Origin: JAHHUH01 sp045123075
GTDB taxonomy: Bacteria > Bacillota > Negativicutes > Acidaminococcales > Acidaminococcaceae
DNA: 64,000 bases
Direction: 5' to 3'
Assembly: GCA_045123075.1 (NCBI GenBank)
Contig: JBGVIJ010000016.1
Coordinates: 9,291-73,290 of the forward strand
Shown here: positions 23,921 to 32,673 of the stretch, one piece after another
How the letters are laid out: the number at the start of each line of letters is the position of its first letter
Numbering within the stretch: position 1 is the first letter of the stretch
The notes under the pieces: generated by a model
Seen by the model: the letters and a program-made list of their open reading frames with translations, nothing else
Databases searched by the model: none
Told to the model about the DNA's origin: nothing
Program-made: the position numbers and the translations under genes

Positions 23921-24115
23921 ATGCTAAAAGGCGTTACCTTTCACATTGGTGATGTAGTTGTTATGAAGAAAGCACATCCTTGTGGTAGTAACCAATGGGA
24001 AATTACCAGAACAGGTATGGATTTTGGTATGAAATGCTGTGGTTGTGGTCACTTCGTAATGATTCCCCGTGTGAAATTTGAAAAGTCTGTTAAGTCCATA
24101 GTACCTAAAGAATAA
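23921..24115 (+). CDS. DUF951 small zinc-binding-like protein
   Basis: A 64-residue protein of the DUF951 family: FHIGDVVVMKKAHPCGSNQW, then GMDFGMKCCGCGHFVMIPR. The spaced cysteines (C in HPCG; CCGC) suggest a metal site. Function is unknown; in Bacillota it often neighbours chromosome-partitioning or ychF genes, and ychF lies 1.6 kb downstream here. The ATG at 23921 directly follows the CBS-ACT stop, with GAAGGTG at about 23905-23911 as ribosome site. Confidence 0.88.
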   Translation: MLKGVTFHIGDVVVMKKAHPCGSNQWEITRTGMDFGMKCCGCGHFVMIPRVKFEKSVKSIVPKE

Positions 24116-24119
24116 AGAA

Positions 24120-24148
24120 AACGCAGTTCCGATTGGAACTGCGTTTTT
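24120..24148 (+). terminator. Terminator of the LIV operon
   Basis: AACGCAGTTCC and GGAACTGCGTT form an 11-bp stem with loop GATT followed by T-runs. The AT-rich flanks allow it to act for the convergent exported-protein gene too. Confidence 0.9.
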
Positions 24149-24176
24149 TGTCGTTTAAATAGTTTTTAGTTTTAAA

Positions 24177-24896
24177 TTATTTCTTGCCTGCGCCCATTAA
24201 GCGGTTTGCGTAGTTACGCATGCTTTCATTAGCTCTTTGTGCGAAATCTGCAGGAGGAAGTGCAAAAGCAACTTCTGCATTTACTACGTTGCTAACTTCT
24301 TCAACTTTAAATTTAGGCAAGTAGCCAACTTCGTAGCCTTTCCAGTTTTCAGTACCTTTTTCGTAGTAGAAGTACAAGGATTTGTTGCCTTTAGTCATTT
24401 TGTCATATTCATAGCCGGTAACAGCATCAACGCCAGCTTCCGGACGAACGCTGAACCAGCTAATCAAAGTTTCAGCGAAAGGCATGCTCATACCGGGAAG
24501 TTCCGGCAGGCGGTCGTAAGTTTTGTTAACATAGTCAATGGTGTACCAGTAACCATCTTTAATGAAGGTGTTGGTATCGCTAATAACTTTACCTTCGCCG
24601 TCCATCATGGTATTGCGTTCAGCATTGATACCATTTGCTTCGTTATATTCAGTACGGCTATAGCGAACTTTTTGAGCTTGGGAAAGTTTGTTGTAAGCTT
24701 CCGGGGTAAGAACTTCAGCCATATCAATTTTTTGCGTTACTACTAAATGTACAGGGTGTTTGTCGCTGTTCAAAGTGCTACCTAAAAGTTGGATAGTGCG
24801 TTGACCGGGGTTATATGCGAGAGCAGCTACAGCGTTAATTAAGGTAAAAATGCAAGCTAACATTAATACCAGCAGAGATTTTCTCATAAGCTTCAC
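24177..24896 (-). CDS. Exported protein of unknown function
   Basis: A 239-residue protein with a clear signal peptide (MKLMRKSLLVLMLACIFTLINAVAALA, cleavage after about residue 27). The mature part is soluble and rich in Tyr, Asn and Glu (IQLLGSTLNSDKHPVHLVVTQKID; DGYWYTIDYVNKTYDRLPELPGM). I do not recognise a family; the alternating strands are reminiscent of outer-membrane-lipoprotein-carrier-like folds, but that is only an impression. It is monocistronic with a good ribosome site (GAGGTGAAGCTT on the minus strand). Confidence 0.8.
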   Translation of the reverse strand: MKLMRKSLLVLMLACIFTLINAVAALAYNPGQRTIQLLGSTLNSDKHPVHLVVTQKIDMAEVLTPEAYNKLSQAQKVRYSRTEYNEANGINAERNTMMDGEGKVISDTNTFIKDGYWYTIDYVNKTYDRLPELPGMSMPFAETLISWFSVRPEAGVDAVTGYEYDKMTKGNKSLYFYYEKGTENWKGYEVGYLPKFKVEEVSNVVNAEVAFALPPADFAQRANESMRNYANRLMGAGKK

Positions 24897-24957
24897 CTCA
24901 TTCTAAAGATTGTACTTCATTATACCATAAAAGTTTGCATAAAAGAAAGGTGCTGAT

Positions 24958-24971
24958 ATTACCCGGGAAAT
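24958..24971. other. Candidate Noc-binding site
   Basis: ATTACCCGGGAAAT differs by one base from ATTTCCCGGGAAAT, the palindromic sequence bound by Noc in Bacillus subtilis. It lies in the 207-bp gap between two divergent exported-protein genes. A noc gene with matching specificity residues is present 14 kb away. The rest of this gap shows only ordinary promoter-like AT-rich sequence. Confidence 0.5.
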
Positions 24972-25103
24972 GTGAAAAGTGCCTAGGTTTGCGTCATAAA
25001 AACGTTGCTGTATTTACAAAGTGTTTTCTGTACTTTGGTTAGTTGCGAGCATAGAATAAAGGTGCAATAAGAATTCTAAAATTCTTATAAGGAGGTTTTA
25101 TAT

Positions 25104-25580
25104 ATGCTTAAAAAGTTATTTGCAACTACCGCCATGATGGGCGTTATGTTATTTAGTACCAGTGCCTTTGCAGGAATGCACGCTGCAGATGCTATCGAAG
25201 CAGCAAAAACAAAATTACCAGAAACAATCGTAGTAATGGGTTACGATGAAGGACAAGATACTGCCATCGTAAACTTCCGTGATCCGGAAAGTCTTTTGGA
25301 CTACGCAGTAGAAGTTTCTTTGGAAACAGGCAAAGTTTTGAAAATGGATATTGAAGGTGCTTCCATTCACGGGAGTACTATTATGACCAAAAGTGTCGAA
25401 GACATTATGGCAATCATTTTGACTGAATATCCTGATGCCCAAGAAATTTTTGTTACCACAGGTCAAGATGGTAACAACACTTACTACGATGCAGTTTTCG
25501 TAACTCCGGAATTTTCAGCAGAAGTTAAGATGAACCCTGTAACAGGTGCTTTCTCTGAAAGAGAGTACGTTTTCTTCTAA
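25104..25580 (+). CDS. Exported PepSY-like protein
   Basis: A 158-residue protein with a signal peptide (MLKKLFATTAMMGVMLFSTSAFA, cleavage after residue 23). The mature region seems to contain two PepSY-like units: ADAIEAAKTKLPETIVVMGY with YAVEVSLETGKVLKMDI, and VEDIMAIILTEYPDAQEIFV with YDAVFVTPEFSAEVKMNPVTGAFSE. PepSY units are small secreted folds, often inhibitory to proteases; assignment here is by pattern only. AAGGAGG precedes the ATG. It is monocistronic, ended by a strong terminator. Confidence 0.75.
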   Translation: MLKKLFATTAMMGVMLFSTSAFAGMHAADAIEAAKTKLPETIVVMGYDEGQDTAIVNFRDPESLLDYAVEVSLETGKVLKMDIEGASIHGSTIMTKSVEDIMAIILTEYPDAQEIFVTTGQDGNNTYYDAVFVTPEFSAEVKMNPVTGAFSEREYVFF

Positions 25581-25599
25581 AGAGTAGGTAGAAAATTAC

Positions 25600-25623
25600 A
25601 AGGCGAGCGTAATTGCTCGCCTT
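25600..25623 (+). terminator. Terminator
   Basis: AAGGCGAGC and GCTCGCCTT pair around GTAATT, followed by ATTTTATTT. Confidence 0.85.
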
Positions 25624-25733
25624 ATTTTATTTGCAGGGCAGGCTCAAAGCGTTGCATAAAGCCAACTTTTAGGATAAAATATTGTAGATATGAATGTTTA
25701 TAATCTATAAATATAAAACGAGGAGAATGCATT

Positions 25734-26840
25734 ATGAGCACTAATTTAGAAGTAGGTATCGTAGGTTTGCCTAACGTTGGCAAAAGCACCCTGTTTAACG
25801 CAATTACTAAAGCTGGCGCGGAAGCTGCCAACTATCCTTTCTGCACCATTGAACCCAATGTTGGTGTAGTTGATGTTCCTGACCACAGATTGAATGTTTT
25901 GAGCGATATGGTAAAAGCAAGAAGAATCGTTCCTGCTGCAATGCGTTTCGTTGATATTGCTGGTTTGGTAAAAGGTGCATCCAAAGGTGAAGGTTTGGGT
26001 AACAAATTCTTGGCACATATCCGCGAAGTTGACGCTGTTGCTCAAGTAGTACGTTGCTTTGAAGATGGTAACATTACTCACGTTGAAGGTAGCATTGATC
26101 CCCTCCGCGACATTGAAATCATCAACACCGAACTTTGCTTGGCAGATATGGAATCCGTTGAAAAACGTATGGAACGTTTGACCAAACTTTTGAAAACTGG
26201 CGATAAAAAAGCTCCGTTGGAAAAAGCTTGCTTGGAAAAAGTATTGGCAGGTTTGGGTGACGCAGTTCCTGCTCGTCGTCTTGGCTTGACCGATGACGAA
26301 AAAGAATTCTTGAAAGAATTGCACCTCTTGACTATGAAACCTGTACTTTACATCACCAACGTAGCTGAAAGTGAAGTAGCAGATCCTTCCGGTAACGAAC
26401 ATGTTCAAGCTGTAACCAAATACGCAGCTGAAGAAGGCGCAGAAGTTATCATTGTTTCCGCTAAAATGGAAAGCGAAATCGCTGAACTTGATGACGAATC
26501 TGCTAAAGAATTCTTGGAAATGGCAGGCTTGACTGAAACTGGTCTCGACAGACTTATCAAAGCTGGCTTCAAACTTTTGGGTCTCCAAACTTATATCACT
26601 GCAGGTGAAATCGAAGTTCGTGCTTGGACCATCACCAAAGGTACCAAAGCTCCTCAAGCAGCAGGCAAAATTCACACCGACTTTGAACGTGGCTTCATTC
26701 GTGCAGAAGTAGTTGCTTATGACGACTTGGTAGCTTGCGGTTCTAAAGTTGCTGCTCGTGAAAAAGGCTTGGTTCGTCTTGAAGGCAAAGAATATGTTAT
26801 GCAAGACGGGGACGTTGTTGAATTTAGATTTAATGTGTAA
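25734..26840 (+). CDS. ychF: Redox-regulated ATPase YchF (Obg family)
   Basis: A 368-residue YchF. G1 is GLPNVGKSTLFNAITKAGAEAANYPFCTI, G3 is DIAGLVKGASKGEGLGNKFL, the ATP-preferring NxxE-type G4 appears as ITNVAESE, and the C-terminal TGS domain contains GEIEVRAWTITKGTKAPQAAGKIHTDFERGFIRAEV. YchF binds ATP, associates with ribosomes and is linked to stress responses. GAGGAGAATGCATT precedes the ATG. The PHP phosphatase gene follows after 12 bases, so the two may be co-transcribed. Confidence 0.97.
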   Translation: MSTNLEVGIVGLPNVGKSTLFNAITKAGAEAANYPFCTIEPNVGVVDVPDHRLNVLSDMVKARRIVPAAMRFVDIAGLVKGASKGEGLGNKFLAHIREVDAVAQVVRCFEDGNITHVEGSIDPLRDIEIINTELCLADMESVEKRMERLTKLLKTGDKKAPLEKACLEKVLAGLGDAVPARRLGLTDDEKEFLKELHLLTMKPVLYITNVAESEVADPSGNEHVQAVTKYAAEEGAEVIIVSAKMESEIAELDDESAKEFLEMAGLTETGLDRLIKAGFKLLGLQTYITAGEIEVRAWTITKGTKAPQAAGKIHTDFERGFIRAEVVAYDDLVACGSKVAAREKGLVRLEGKEYVMQDGDVVEFRFNV

Positions 26841-26852
26841 GAAGGTTGCACT

Positions 26853-27629
26853 ATGATATTCGACACTCATATGCATTGCGACTTTTCCACTGACAGTAGC
26901 ATGTCTTTGGAAGAAGCAATTGCAGCTGCTGAAAAAGAAAATATCGGGATGATTGTGACTGAGCATTGGGATTACGACTATCCGACTAATCCCTCCGAGT
27001 TCATTTTTGACCTTAATGCTTATTACGAAAAAATGAGCAAAGTACGTAGCGACAAGGTGCTCATCGGCATTGAAATTGGTATGCAAGCTCACACTCTTGA
27101 ATTGGACAAGAATGTAGCAGCAAGCCAAAAGTTCGACTTTGTGCTTGGCTCTATCCATTGTGCGAAACGTAAGGACTTGTACGAAGCATACTGCTACGAA
27201 GGTTTTACTCGTCAAGAATCTGTACGCAACTTTTTGGAAGATAGTATTTACTGCGTAAAAAACCAAAAGGATTATGACTCCTTCGCTCACATTGACTACT
27301 TAACCCGCTATTGGATTTACAAAGGCGAATACTTGGAGTACGCAGACGCTCCTGAACTTTTCGATGAATTGTTCAATGTTTTGATTGCAGATAATAAAGC
27401 TATCGAAATTAACACTCGTCGTTTAGATGACCAAAAGGCTATTGACGCACTGGTTGCTCTTTACAAACGCTTTGCGGAACTTGGCGGTAAGTACTGTACT
27501 TTGGGTAGTGATGCTCATTATGCAGAACATGTTGGCAGACGTATGGATGTCGCTATCGCTATCGCTAAAGAGTGTGGCTTAACTCCTGTATATTTCAAAA
27601 ACAGACAAATGCAAATTATTGAGTTGTGA
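26853..27629 (+). CDS. PHP-domain phosphatase, histidinol-phosphatase-like
   Basis: A 258-residue PHP-domain protein. Metal-binding motifs are DTHMHCDFSTDSSMSLEEAI at the start, VTEHWDYDY, IEIGMQAHTLEL, GSIHCAKRKDL, HIDYLTRY and TLGSDAHYAEHVGRRM near the end. This is the pattern of HisK-type histidinol-phosphatase, which makes histidinol from its phosphate. No other histidine genes lie nearby, so the substrate is not certain. It follows ychF by 12 bases and ends in a terminator. Confidence 0.85.
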   Translation: MIFDTHMHCDFSTDSSMSLEEAIAAAEKENIGMIVTEHWDYDYPTNPSEFIFDLNAYYEKMSKVRSDKVLIGIEIGMQAHTLELDKNVAASQKFDFVLGSIHCAKRKDLYEAYCYEGFTRQESVRNFLEDSIYCVKNQKDYDSFAHIDYLTRYWIYKGEYLEYADAPELFDELFNVLIADNKAIEINTRRLDDQKAIDALVALYKRFAELGGKYCTLGSDAHYAEHVGRRMDVAIAIAKECGLTPVYFKNRQMQIIEL

Positions 27630-27634
27630 TTATG

Positions 27635-27668
27635 ACACCGATACTTTTAATAGTATCGGTGTTTTTAT
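27635..27668 (+). terminator. Terminator after the PHP gene
   Basis: ACACCGATACT pairs with AGTATCGGTGT (11 bp) and runs into TTTTTATTT. Confidence 0.9.
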
Positions 27669-27769
27669 TTAAAAGCGCTATTGATATTTTTATATTGAAA
27701 ACTTTTAAATATGATATAATACTATAATGACTTAGTAGTCAAATTTCCCAAACGAGGGGAGGTTTTCAT

Positions 27770-29107
27770 ATGCTTTTGAACATGACTGAAGGCAAACCGT
27801 TAAAACTGATTTTGCCCTTTATGGTACCGCTTCTGATCGGTAATATTTTCCAACAACTTTATAATATTGCAGACATTATTATCGTAGGGCGTACTATTGG
27901 CGTAGAAGCTTTGGCAGCAGTTGGGGCGGTGTCGCCGCTTTTTATGATGCAGGTAATTATTACCCTTGGTTTGGGTAATGGCTTTACTGTTGTTACAGGG
28001 CAACGCTACGGTGGCGGTGATATGGACGGAATGCGTCGCAGTATCGCGACGGGTACCGTACTCAGTTTAATATCCGTGATTATAGTAATGGGTATTACTT
28101 ATCTTTCCATAGACCACGTTCTAGCTATGATGAACATTCCTGCGGAACTGATGAGTGATGCTCGTAGTTATGTGCTTATTATCACTGATGGCTTGCTTGC
28201 CATGATGGGGTACAACTTTTTGTCTTCCGTTATGCGTGCCTTGGGGGATAGTAAGACTCCGCTGTACTTTTTGATTGTAGCGACAATTGCCAATATTGCG
28301 TTGGCTTTGGCTTTCATCTTGTACTTAGGTTGGGGCGTGCCGGGTAGTGCGGTTGCACTGGTTATTGCCCAGGCAATTTCCGCCATTTTGTGTTTGATTT
28401 ACATTTACCATCGTTTTCCCCAATTGCATTTAAGTACTAAGGATATCTGCCTGACTAAAGAAGAAATGTGGGAGCATTTGCGTATGGGTTTGCCTATGGC
28501 GGTACAGTTCTCCGTTTTGGGTATGAGCATTATCTTCATGCAATCTATCTGTAATAAGTTTGGTGCAAATACCATTGCAGGTTTTACTACTGCTATGCGT
28601 GTGGAACAACTTGCGGTACAACCGATGATTTCTTTCGGTTTGGCGATCTCTGTTTTTACTGCACAAAATTTTGGCGCACGTCGTTTTGATAGAATTCGTG
28701 AAGGCATCAGCAAATGCTCTATGATTGTTTTGGGATTTGCTTGCTTCGCAGCGGCGTTGATGTTTTTCTTCGGTAAAGATATTATTGGCGTTTTCCTAGA
28801 TAATCCTGTACCGGAAGTTTTACAGGCAGCGTATATGTACATTACTTATTCCGTGCCGTTCTATTTCTTCTTCAGCCAAATGTTTATCTACCGCAACGCT
28901 TGCCAAGGTATGGGTATTGCGTTGATTCCCATGATGACCGGTGTTGTAGAATTGTTCGTGCGTACAGGTGTAGCAATGTTCCTGACCGAAAGTCACGGTT
29001 ATCTTGGTATTTGCCTTGCATCTCCCGTTGCTTGGTTAAGTAGTTTCTCCGTTGCGTATTTTAGCTATCGTTACTTCATAAAAATTTTGGAAGTTAAGAA
29101 TAGATAG
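27770..29107 (+). CDS. MATE-family efflux transporter
   Basis: A 445-residue protein with about 12 membrane segments in two similar halves. The N-half starts LILPFMVPLLIGNIFQQLYNIADIIIVGRTIGVEALAAVGAVSPLF, the usual MATE entry, and the C-half begins near MGLPMAVQFSVLGMSIIFMQSICNKFG. These transporters export cationic drugs or metabolites in exchange for Na+ or H+. The substrate is unknown. GAGGGGAGG lies before the ATG. A gene for a zincin-like protein follows nine bases later. Confidence 0.93.
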   Translation: MLLNMTEGKPLKLILPFMVPLLIGNIFQQLYNIADIIIVGRTIGVEALAAVGAVSPLFMMQVIITLGLGNGFTVVTGQRYGGGDMDGMRRSIATGTVLSLISVIIVMGITYLSIDHVLAMMNIPAELMSDARSYVLIITDGLLAMMGYNFLSSVMRALGDSKTPLYFLIVATIANIALALAFILYLGWGVPGSAVALVIAQAISAILCLIYIYHRFPQLHLSTKDICLTKEEMWEHLRMGLPMAVQFSVLGMSIIFMQSICNKFGANTIAGFTTAMRVEQLAVQPMISFGLAISVFTAQNFGARRFDRIREGISKCSMIVLGFACFAAALMFFFGKDIIGVFLDNPVPEVLQAAYMYITYSVPFYFFFSQMFIYRNACQGMGIALIPMMTGVVELFVRTGVAMFLTESHGYLGICLASPVAWLSSFSVAYFSYRYFIKILEVKNR

Positions 29108-29116
29108 GTGCTTGTG

Positions 29117-29914
29117 ATGGGAAAAGGATATTTTTCTAAACAGGCAAAATGCGATAGAAAAAACTACGCTCCTTGCCATATAGATAAGGAGCAGTTGGCA
29201 GAGTTTTTACAAGAAAAGGCAGGGGAGATTATCGCTTTTGCTAAAGAGTTGCTTAAAGATAGTTATCCTGTACATTTTGAAATGCCCAAGTTTTTGCTCT
29301 TGCCCGTTCATAAAACTCAAACTTTCGGCAAATATGCCTACAATATGGTTGTACAGGAAGAAGAAAAGCTTTCGAAAGTTTGTAAAGTAGACAAGCCCGC
29401 TATTTTAGCGAAACTTTCCCAAATGCAAGCTAACGTAAAAGTTGAGCGACTTGTTAGAGGTAGTTTTTTCGCTGATGGTGGGATTGTGATTTACTATTGC
29501 AATGTATGCCAGTTGTGCGAAAAGGAACAGCTTGATTTTACAAGCTACATTACCAGCGTGCTTGCTCACGAAATCTTCCATGCTCTGCATTTTGCTTCTT
29601 GTGATGCTACTAAAGGGTGGCAACAAATGAGTTACTGGAACGGTAATGGTTTTGAAGCTGGTAAGATGAGTACGGTGCGTGAAAGCTTGGCGGAATATTT
29701 CCGTTATCTGTGGCTTGCGAAACAGCAGAATAAAGAGCTGATGGCTATAATGTTCAAAGAGTTGCAAGAGCCTTTTGCCAACGTACCAAACTATCCTTAT
29801 GCAGGTGTTATGTATTTGTTGCAAACGGAAGAGGTGGCGAAAGAAAAGTTTCATGCTGTTTTTGAAAGATCTTTGCAAGATTGGCACGAAGCTTATGAAT
29901 TGTTAACAAGTTAG
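29117..29914 (+). CDS. Zincin-like metallopeptidase of unknown function
   Basis: A 265-residue soluble protein I cannot name. It carries HEIFHALH (H151, E152, H155), the HExxH zinc motif, followed 34-38 residues later by RESLAEYF (E189 and E193), which fits the third zinc ligand or glutamate of gluzincins. Several cysteines (C12, C20, C128, C131, C134) could bind a second metal. No signal peptide is present, so it acts in the cytoplasm. It follows the MATE pump immediately; the ATG at 29117 is preferred over a GTG at 29108. Role unknown. Confidence 0.72.
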   Translation: MGKGYFSKQAKCDRKNYAPCHIDKEQLAEFLQEKAGEIIAFAKELLKDSYPVHFEMPKFLLLPVHKTQTFGKYAYNMVVQEEEKLSKVCKVDKPAILAKLSQMQANVKVERLVRGSFFADGGIVIYYCNVCQLCEKEQLDFTSYITSVLAHEIFHALHFASCDATKGWQQMSYWNGNGFEAGKMSTVRESLAEYFRYLWLAKQQNKELMAIMFKELQEPFANVPNYPYAGVMYLLQTEEVAKEKFHAVFERSLQDWHEAYELLTS

Positions 29915-29929
29915 GTTAATATAGAAAAA

Positions 29930-29962
29930 ACAGGGTATTCCACTTTTGTGGAGTACCCTGTT
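29930..29962. terminator. Bidirectional terminator
   Basis: ACAGGGTA..CCAC pairs with GTGG..TACCCTGT with a TTTT loop and two mismatched positions. It sits between the convergent zincin gene and copZ and has T-runs on the plus side and A-runs on the other. Confidence 0.85.
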
Positions 29963-29976
29963 TGCTTTAGAACGGT

Positions 29977-30183
29977 TTATTTAATTTCTACAACGTCGAA
30001 GCCGATGTCTTCGATTGCTGTTTGCAAGGTTTCGTCAGCAACATTTTCTGCTTCAACGATTGCTTGTGCATCTTCGAGGGAAACGTCAACTTTAGTTACG
30101 CCTTCCAGTGCTTCCAATTCTCTTTTTACTGCAGCTACGCAGTTGGGGCAGTGCATGCCTTCGATTTTAATTTCTTTGATCAT
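29977..30183 (-). CDS. copZ: Copper chaperone CopZ-like (HMA domain)
   Basis: A 68-residue single heavy-metal-associated domain with the copper-binding motif GMHCPNC near the N-terminus (C12 and C15). It resembles CopZ, which hands Cu(I) to CopA. It lies 38 bases downstream of copA on the same strand with a clear AGGAGA ribosome site, so copA-copZ forms an operon. Other heavy metals are possible, but the pairing with a CPC-type ATPase favours copper. Confidence 0.9.
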   Translation of the reverse strand: MIKEIKIEGMHCPNCVAAVKRELEALEGVTKVDVSLEDAQAIVEAENVADETLQTAIEDIGFDVVEIK

Positions 30184-30221
30184 GTTAATCTCTCCTTATA
30201 ATTTTATTTTATACTAACTAT

Positions 30222-32483
30222 TTATTTTGCAGTCCAAAAACGCAATCGCAAAGCGTTGGTTACAACGCTCACTGAGCTACAACTCATTGCAGCAGCCGCA
30301 ATCATGGGGCTGAGCAAGATTCCAAAGTGGGGATATAGCACGCCCGCAGCAACAGGAATACCAATGGCATTATAGAAGAACGCCCAGAATAAATTTTGCT
30401 TAATGTTCTTCATGACTGCCTTGCTCAAACCAATAGCTTTAGGCACGTCCAGCAAATCGCTCTTCATCAGTACGATATCAGCAGATTCAATGGCGATATC
30501 AGTGCCCGCGCCAATGGCAATACCAACATCAGCACGAGCAAGTGCCGGAGCATCGTTGATTCCGTCGCCAACCATAGCAACTTTATGACCTTGTTCTTGC
30601 ATTTTGCGAATGGTACGCTCCTTATCTTCGGGGAGCAGTTCGGCAATAACTTCGTCTAAGCCAACTTGGCGGTGAATCGCTTCCGCAGTAAGTTTATTAT
30701 CGCCAGTGAGCATGATAGTTTTAATGTTAAGTTCTCGTAGTTTGGCGATTGCTTCTTTACTTGTAGGCTTAACAGTATCTGCTACGGCGATGATGCCTAA
30801 AAGTTTATTGTCTTGTGCAAAGTATAAGGGAGTTTTGCCATTGTTGGCAAGTTCTTTTGCAATATCAGCAAAGTGGAGCGTATCAACCCCAACTGCTTCC
30901 ATCAGTTTAGCGTTACCTGCGAAAGTAAGCTTGCCATTCACTTGCGCTGCAAGACCTTGTCCGGGAAGCAAGCGATAGTCCGAGGCAGGGGGAAGCTCTA
31001 AGTTACGAGTAGTCGCTTTATTTATAATAGGTTCTGCCAAAGGATGTTCCGAAAGCTTTTCTACTGCAGCTGCAAGACTAAGCAGTTCATCTTCCGTAAT
31101 GGAATGAGGGATGATGTCTGTAACGATAGGTTTGCCTTCCGTTACAGTACCTGTTTTATCTAAAATAACAGTGTCGATGGAATGAGCAGCTTCCAAAGCG
31201 GAAGCAGATTTAATCAAAATTCCGTTAGCTGCTCCGCGACCAGTACCAACCATAATGGCGGTAGGGGTAGCAAGTCCCAAAGCGCAGGGGCAGGAAATTA
31301 CTAAAATGCTGATGCCGATAGCGAGAGCAAATTCCAAACTGTAGCCAAGGAAAAGCCAAGTTGCCGCAGCTAAAACTGCAATAGTCATTACTACAGGAAC
31401 GAAGATGCCGCTAATTTTATCTGCCATTTTAGCGATAGGTGCTTTAGAAGAAGTAGCTTCGTCAACAAGTGCAATAATTTTGGCGAGAGTTGTGTGCTCG
31501 CCTACAGCGGTAGCTTGCATTTTAAAGTAACCACTTTTATTAATGGTGCCACCAGTAACGGAATCTCCTGCGTGTTTTTCAACAGGGAGGCTTTCGCCGG
31601 TAATGGCAGCTTCGTCAAGAGCACCGCTACCTTCAATAATCACGCCGTCTACAGGGACAGTTGCACCGGATTTAACAATAAGAATATCACCAGTGACAAC
31701 TTCTTCTACGGGGATTTCACCCTGCATACCGTGACGCTCTACTAAGGCAACTTTGGGAGCAAGGTTCATCAACTTGGTAATTGCTTCGCTGGTACGATTT
31801 TTAGCACGAGCTTCCATAAATTTACCCAAAGTAATGAGGGTTAAAATCATGGCGGCGGATTCAAAGTACAAATCGTGAGAGAAGCGGTGCACCATTTCTA
31901 AATCATTGTGCCCCAAGCCGTAAGCAATCTTATAAATTGCATAGATGCCATAGATAAAGGAAGCACTACTGCCAAGAGCAATCAGTGAATCCATATTGGG
32001 AGCTTTGTCCAGCAAAGTTCGGAAGCCGTTTTTAAAATAACTATTACCAATAATTATCACCGGTATAGTTAAGAAGAGCTGTGTTAGTCCGTTGATGAGA
32101 GCGTTTTCGATACCTAAGAAAATTTCTGGTAAGGGCCATCCTGCCATCTTACCCATGGAAAGGTAGAAAAGTGGCAAGGTAAAGATTGCTGACCAGATGA
32201 GCCTTTGCTTCATAGCTTGCATTTCTTGAGCGGCAGTGTCTACCGGTTTTTCTTTAGCCTGCGCCTTCTCATTATGAAGGCTTGCACCGAAACCAAGTTT
32301 TTCTACTTTTCCTATGATGTCATCAGCAGAGATGGTAGCTTCATCAAAAGTAACGTACATATTATTTTTTAAAAGGTTAACGCTAATCTGCTCAACACCT
32401 TTTTGCTTGCCAACAACTTTTTCGATGCGGGAGGAGCAGGCGGAGCAGTGCATGCCTGTTATATCAAATAAAACCTTTGTCAT
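30222..32483 (-). CDS. copA: Copper-exporting P1B-type ATPase CopA
   Basis: A 753-residue P-type ATPase. One N-terminal HMA domain has GMHCSAC (C13, C16). The ion path carries CPCALGLATP, the phosphorylation site is DKTGT, the actuator has TGES, and the hinge is GDGINDAPALARADVG. The CPC motif marks a Cu(I)/Ag(I) exporter. TTGGAG six bases upstream supports the ATG at 32483; a TTG-initiated form four codons longer is possible but would use the ribosome site as codons. An inverted repeat overlaps its predicted promoter. Confidence 0.95.
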   Translation of the reverse strand: MTKVLFDITGMHCSACSSRIEKVVGKQKGVEQISVNLLKNNMYVTFDEATISADDIIGKVEKLGFGASLHNEKAQAKEKPVDTAAQEMQAMKQRLIWSAIFTLPLFYLSMGKMAGWPLPEIFLGIENALINGLTQLFLTIPVIIIGNSYFKNGFRTLLDKAPNMDSLIALGSSASFIYGIYAIYKIAYGLGHNDLEMVHRFSHDLYFESAAMILTLITLGKFMEARAKNRTSEAITKLMNLAPKVALVERHGMQGEIPVEEVVTGDILIVKSGATVPVDGVIIEGSGALDEAAITGESLPVEKHAGDSVTGGTINKSGYFKMQATAVGEHTTLAKIIALVDEATSSKAPIAKMADKISGIFVPVVMTIAVLAAATWLFLGYSLEFALAIGISILVISCPCALGLATPTAIMVGTGRGAANGILIKSASALEAAHSIDTVILDKTGTVTEGKPIVTDIIPHSITEDELLSLAAAVEKLSEHPLAEPIINKATTRNLELPPASDYRLLPGQGLAAQVNGKLTFAGNAKLMEAVGVDTLHFADIAKELANNGKTPLYFAQDNKLLGIIAVADTVKPTSKEAIAKLRELNIKTIMLTGDNKLTAEAIHRQVGLDEVIAELLPEDKERTIRKMQEQGHKVAMVGDGINDAPALARADVGIAIGAGTDIAIESADIVLMKSDLLDVPKAIGLSKAVMKNIKQNLFWAFFYNAIGIPVAAGVLYPHFGILLSPMIAAAAMSCSSVSVVTNALRLRFWTAK

Positions 32484-32508
32484 ATTAAACTCCAAGTTAT
32501 TATAAATG

Positions 32509-32535
32509 GTTTCTATAAAATTATAACATAGAAAC
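32509..32535 (-). promoter_or_regulatory. Inverted repeat over the copA promoter
   Basis: GTTTCTAT (32509-32516) and ATAGAAAC (32528-32535) are perfect 8-bp inverted arms with an 11-base spacer. On the minus strand the spacer holds TATAAT (32525-32520), a likely copA -10, 37 bases from the start. An operator for an unlinked metal regulator is inferred; the arms do not match the CopY box. Confidence 0.55.
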
Positions 32536-32673
32536 GAGTTATGGGAGAAAAGAGTGATTGTGAATTTTGGGTAGCAGGAAAAAAGATTTTGTCGAAGAAT
32601 AATTTAAGTAGGTAAATTTCTGGCGAAGTAAGAACGCCGTATAAAATAAGCAAGAAAAACTGGAGGGAATTTT

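Noticed and set aside
25746..27290. Very long open frame on the minus strand (over 500 codons)
   Set aside because: It lies exactly opposite ychF and the PHP gene. Its product is Phe/Cys/Asn-rich with no motif, as expected from the codon usage of the real genes.
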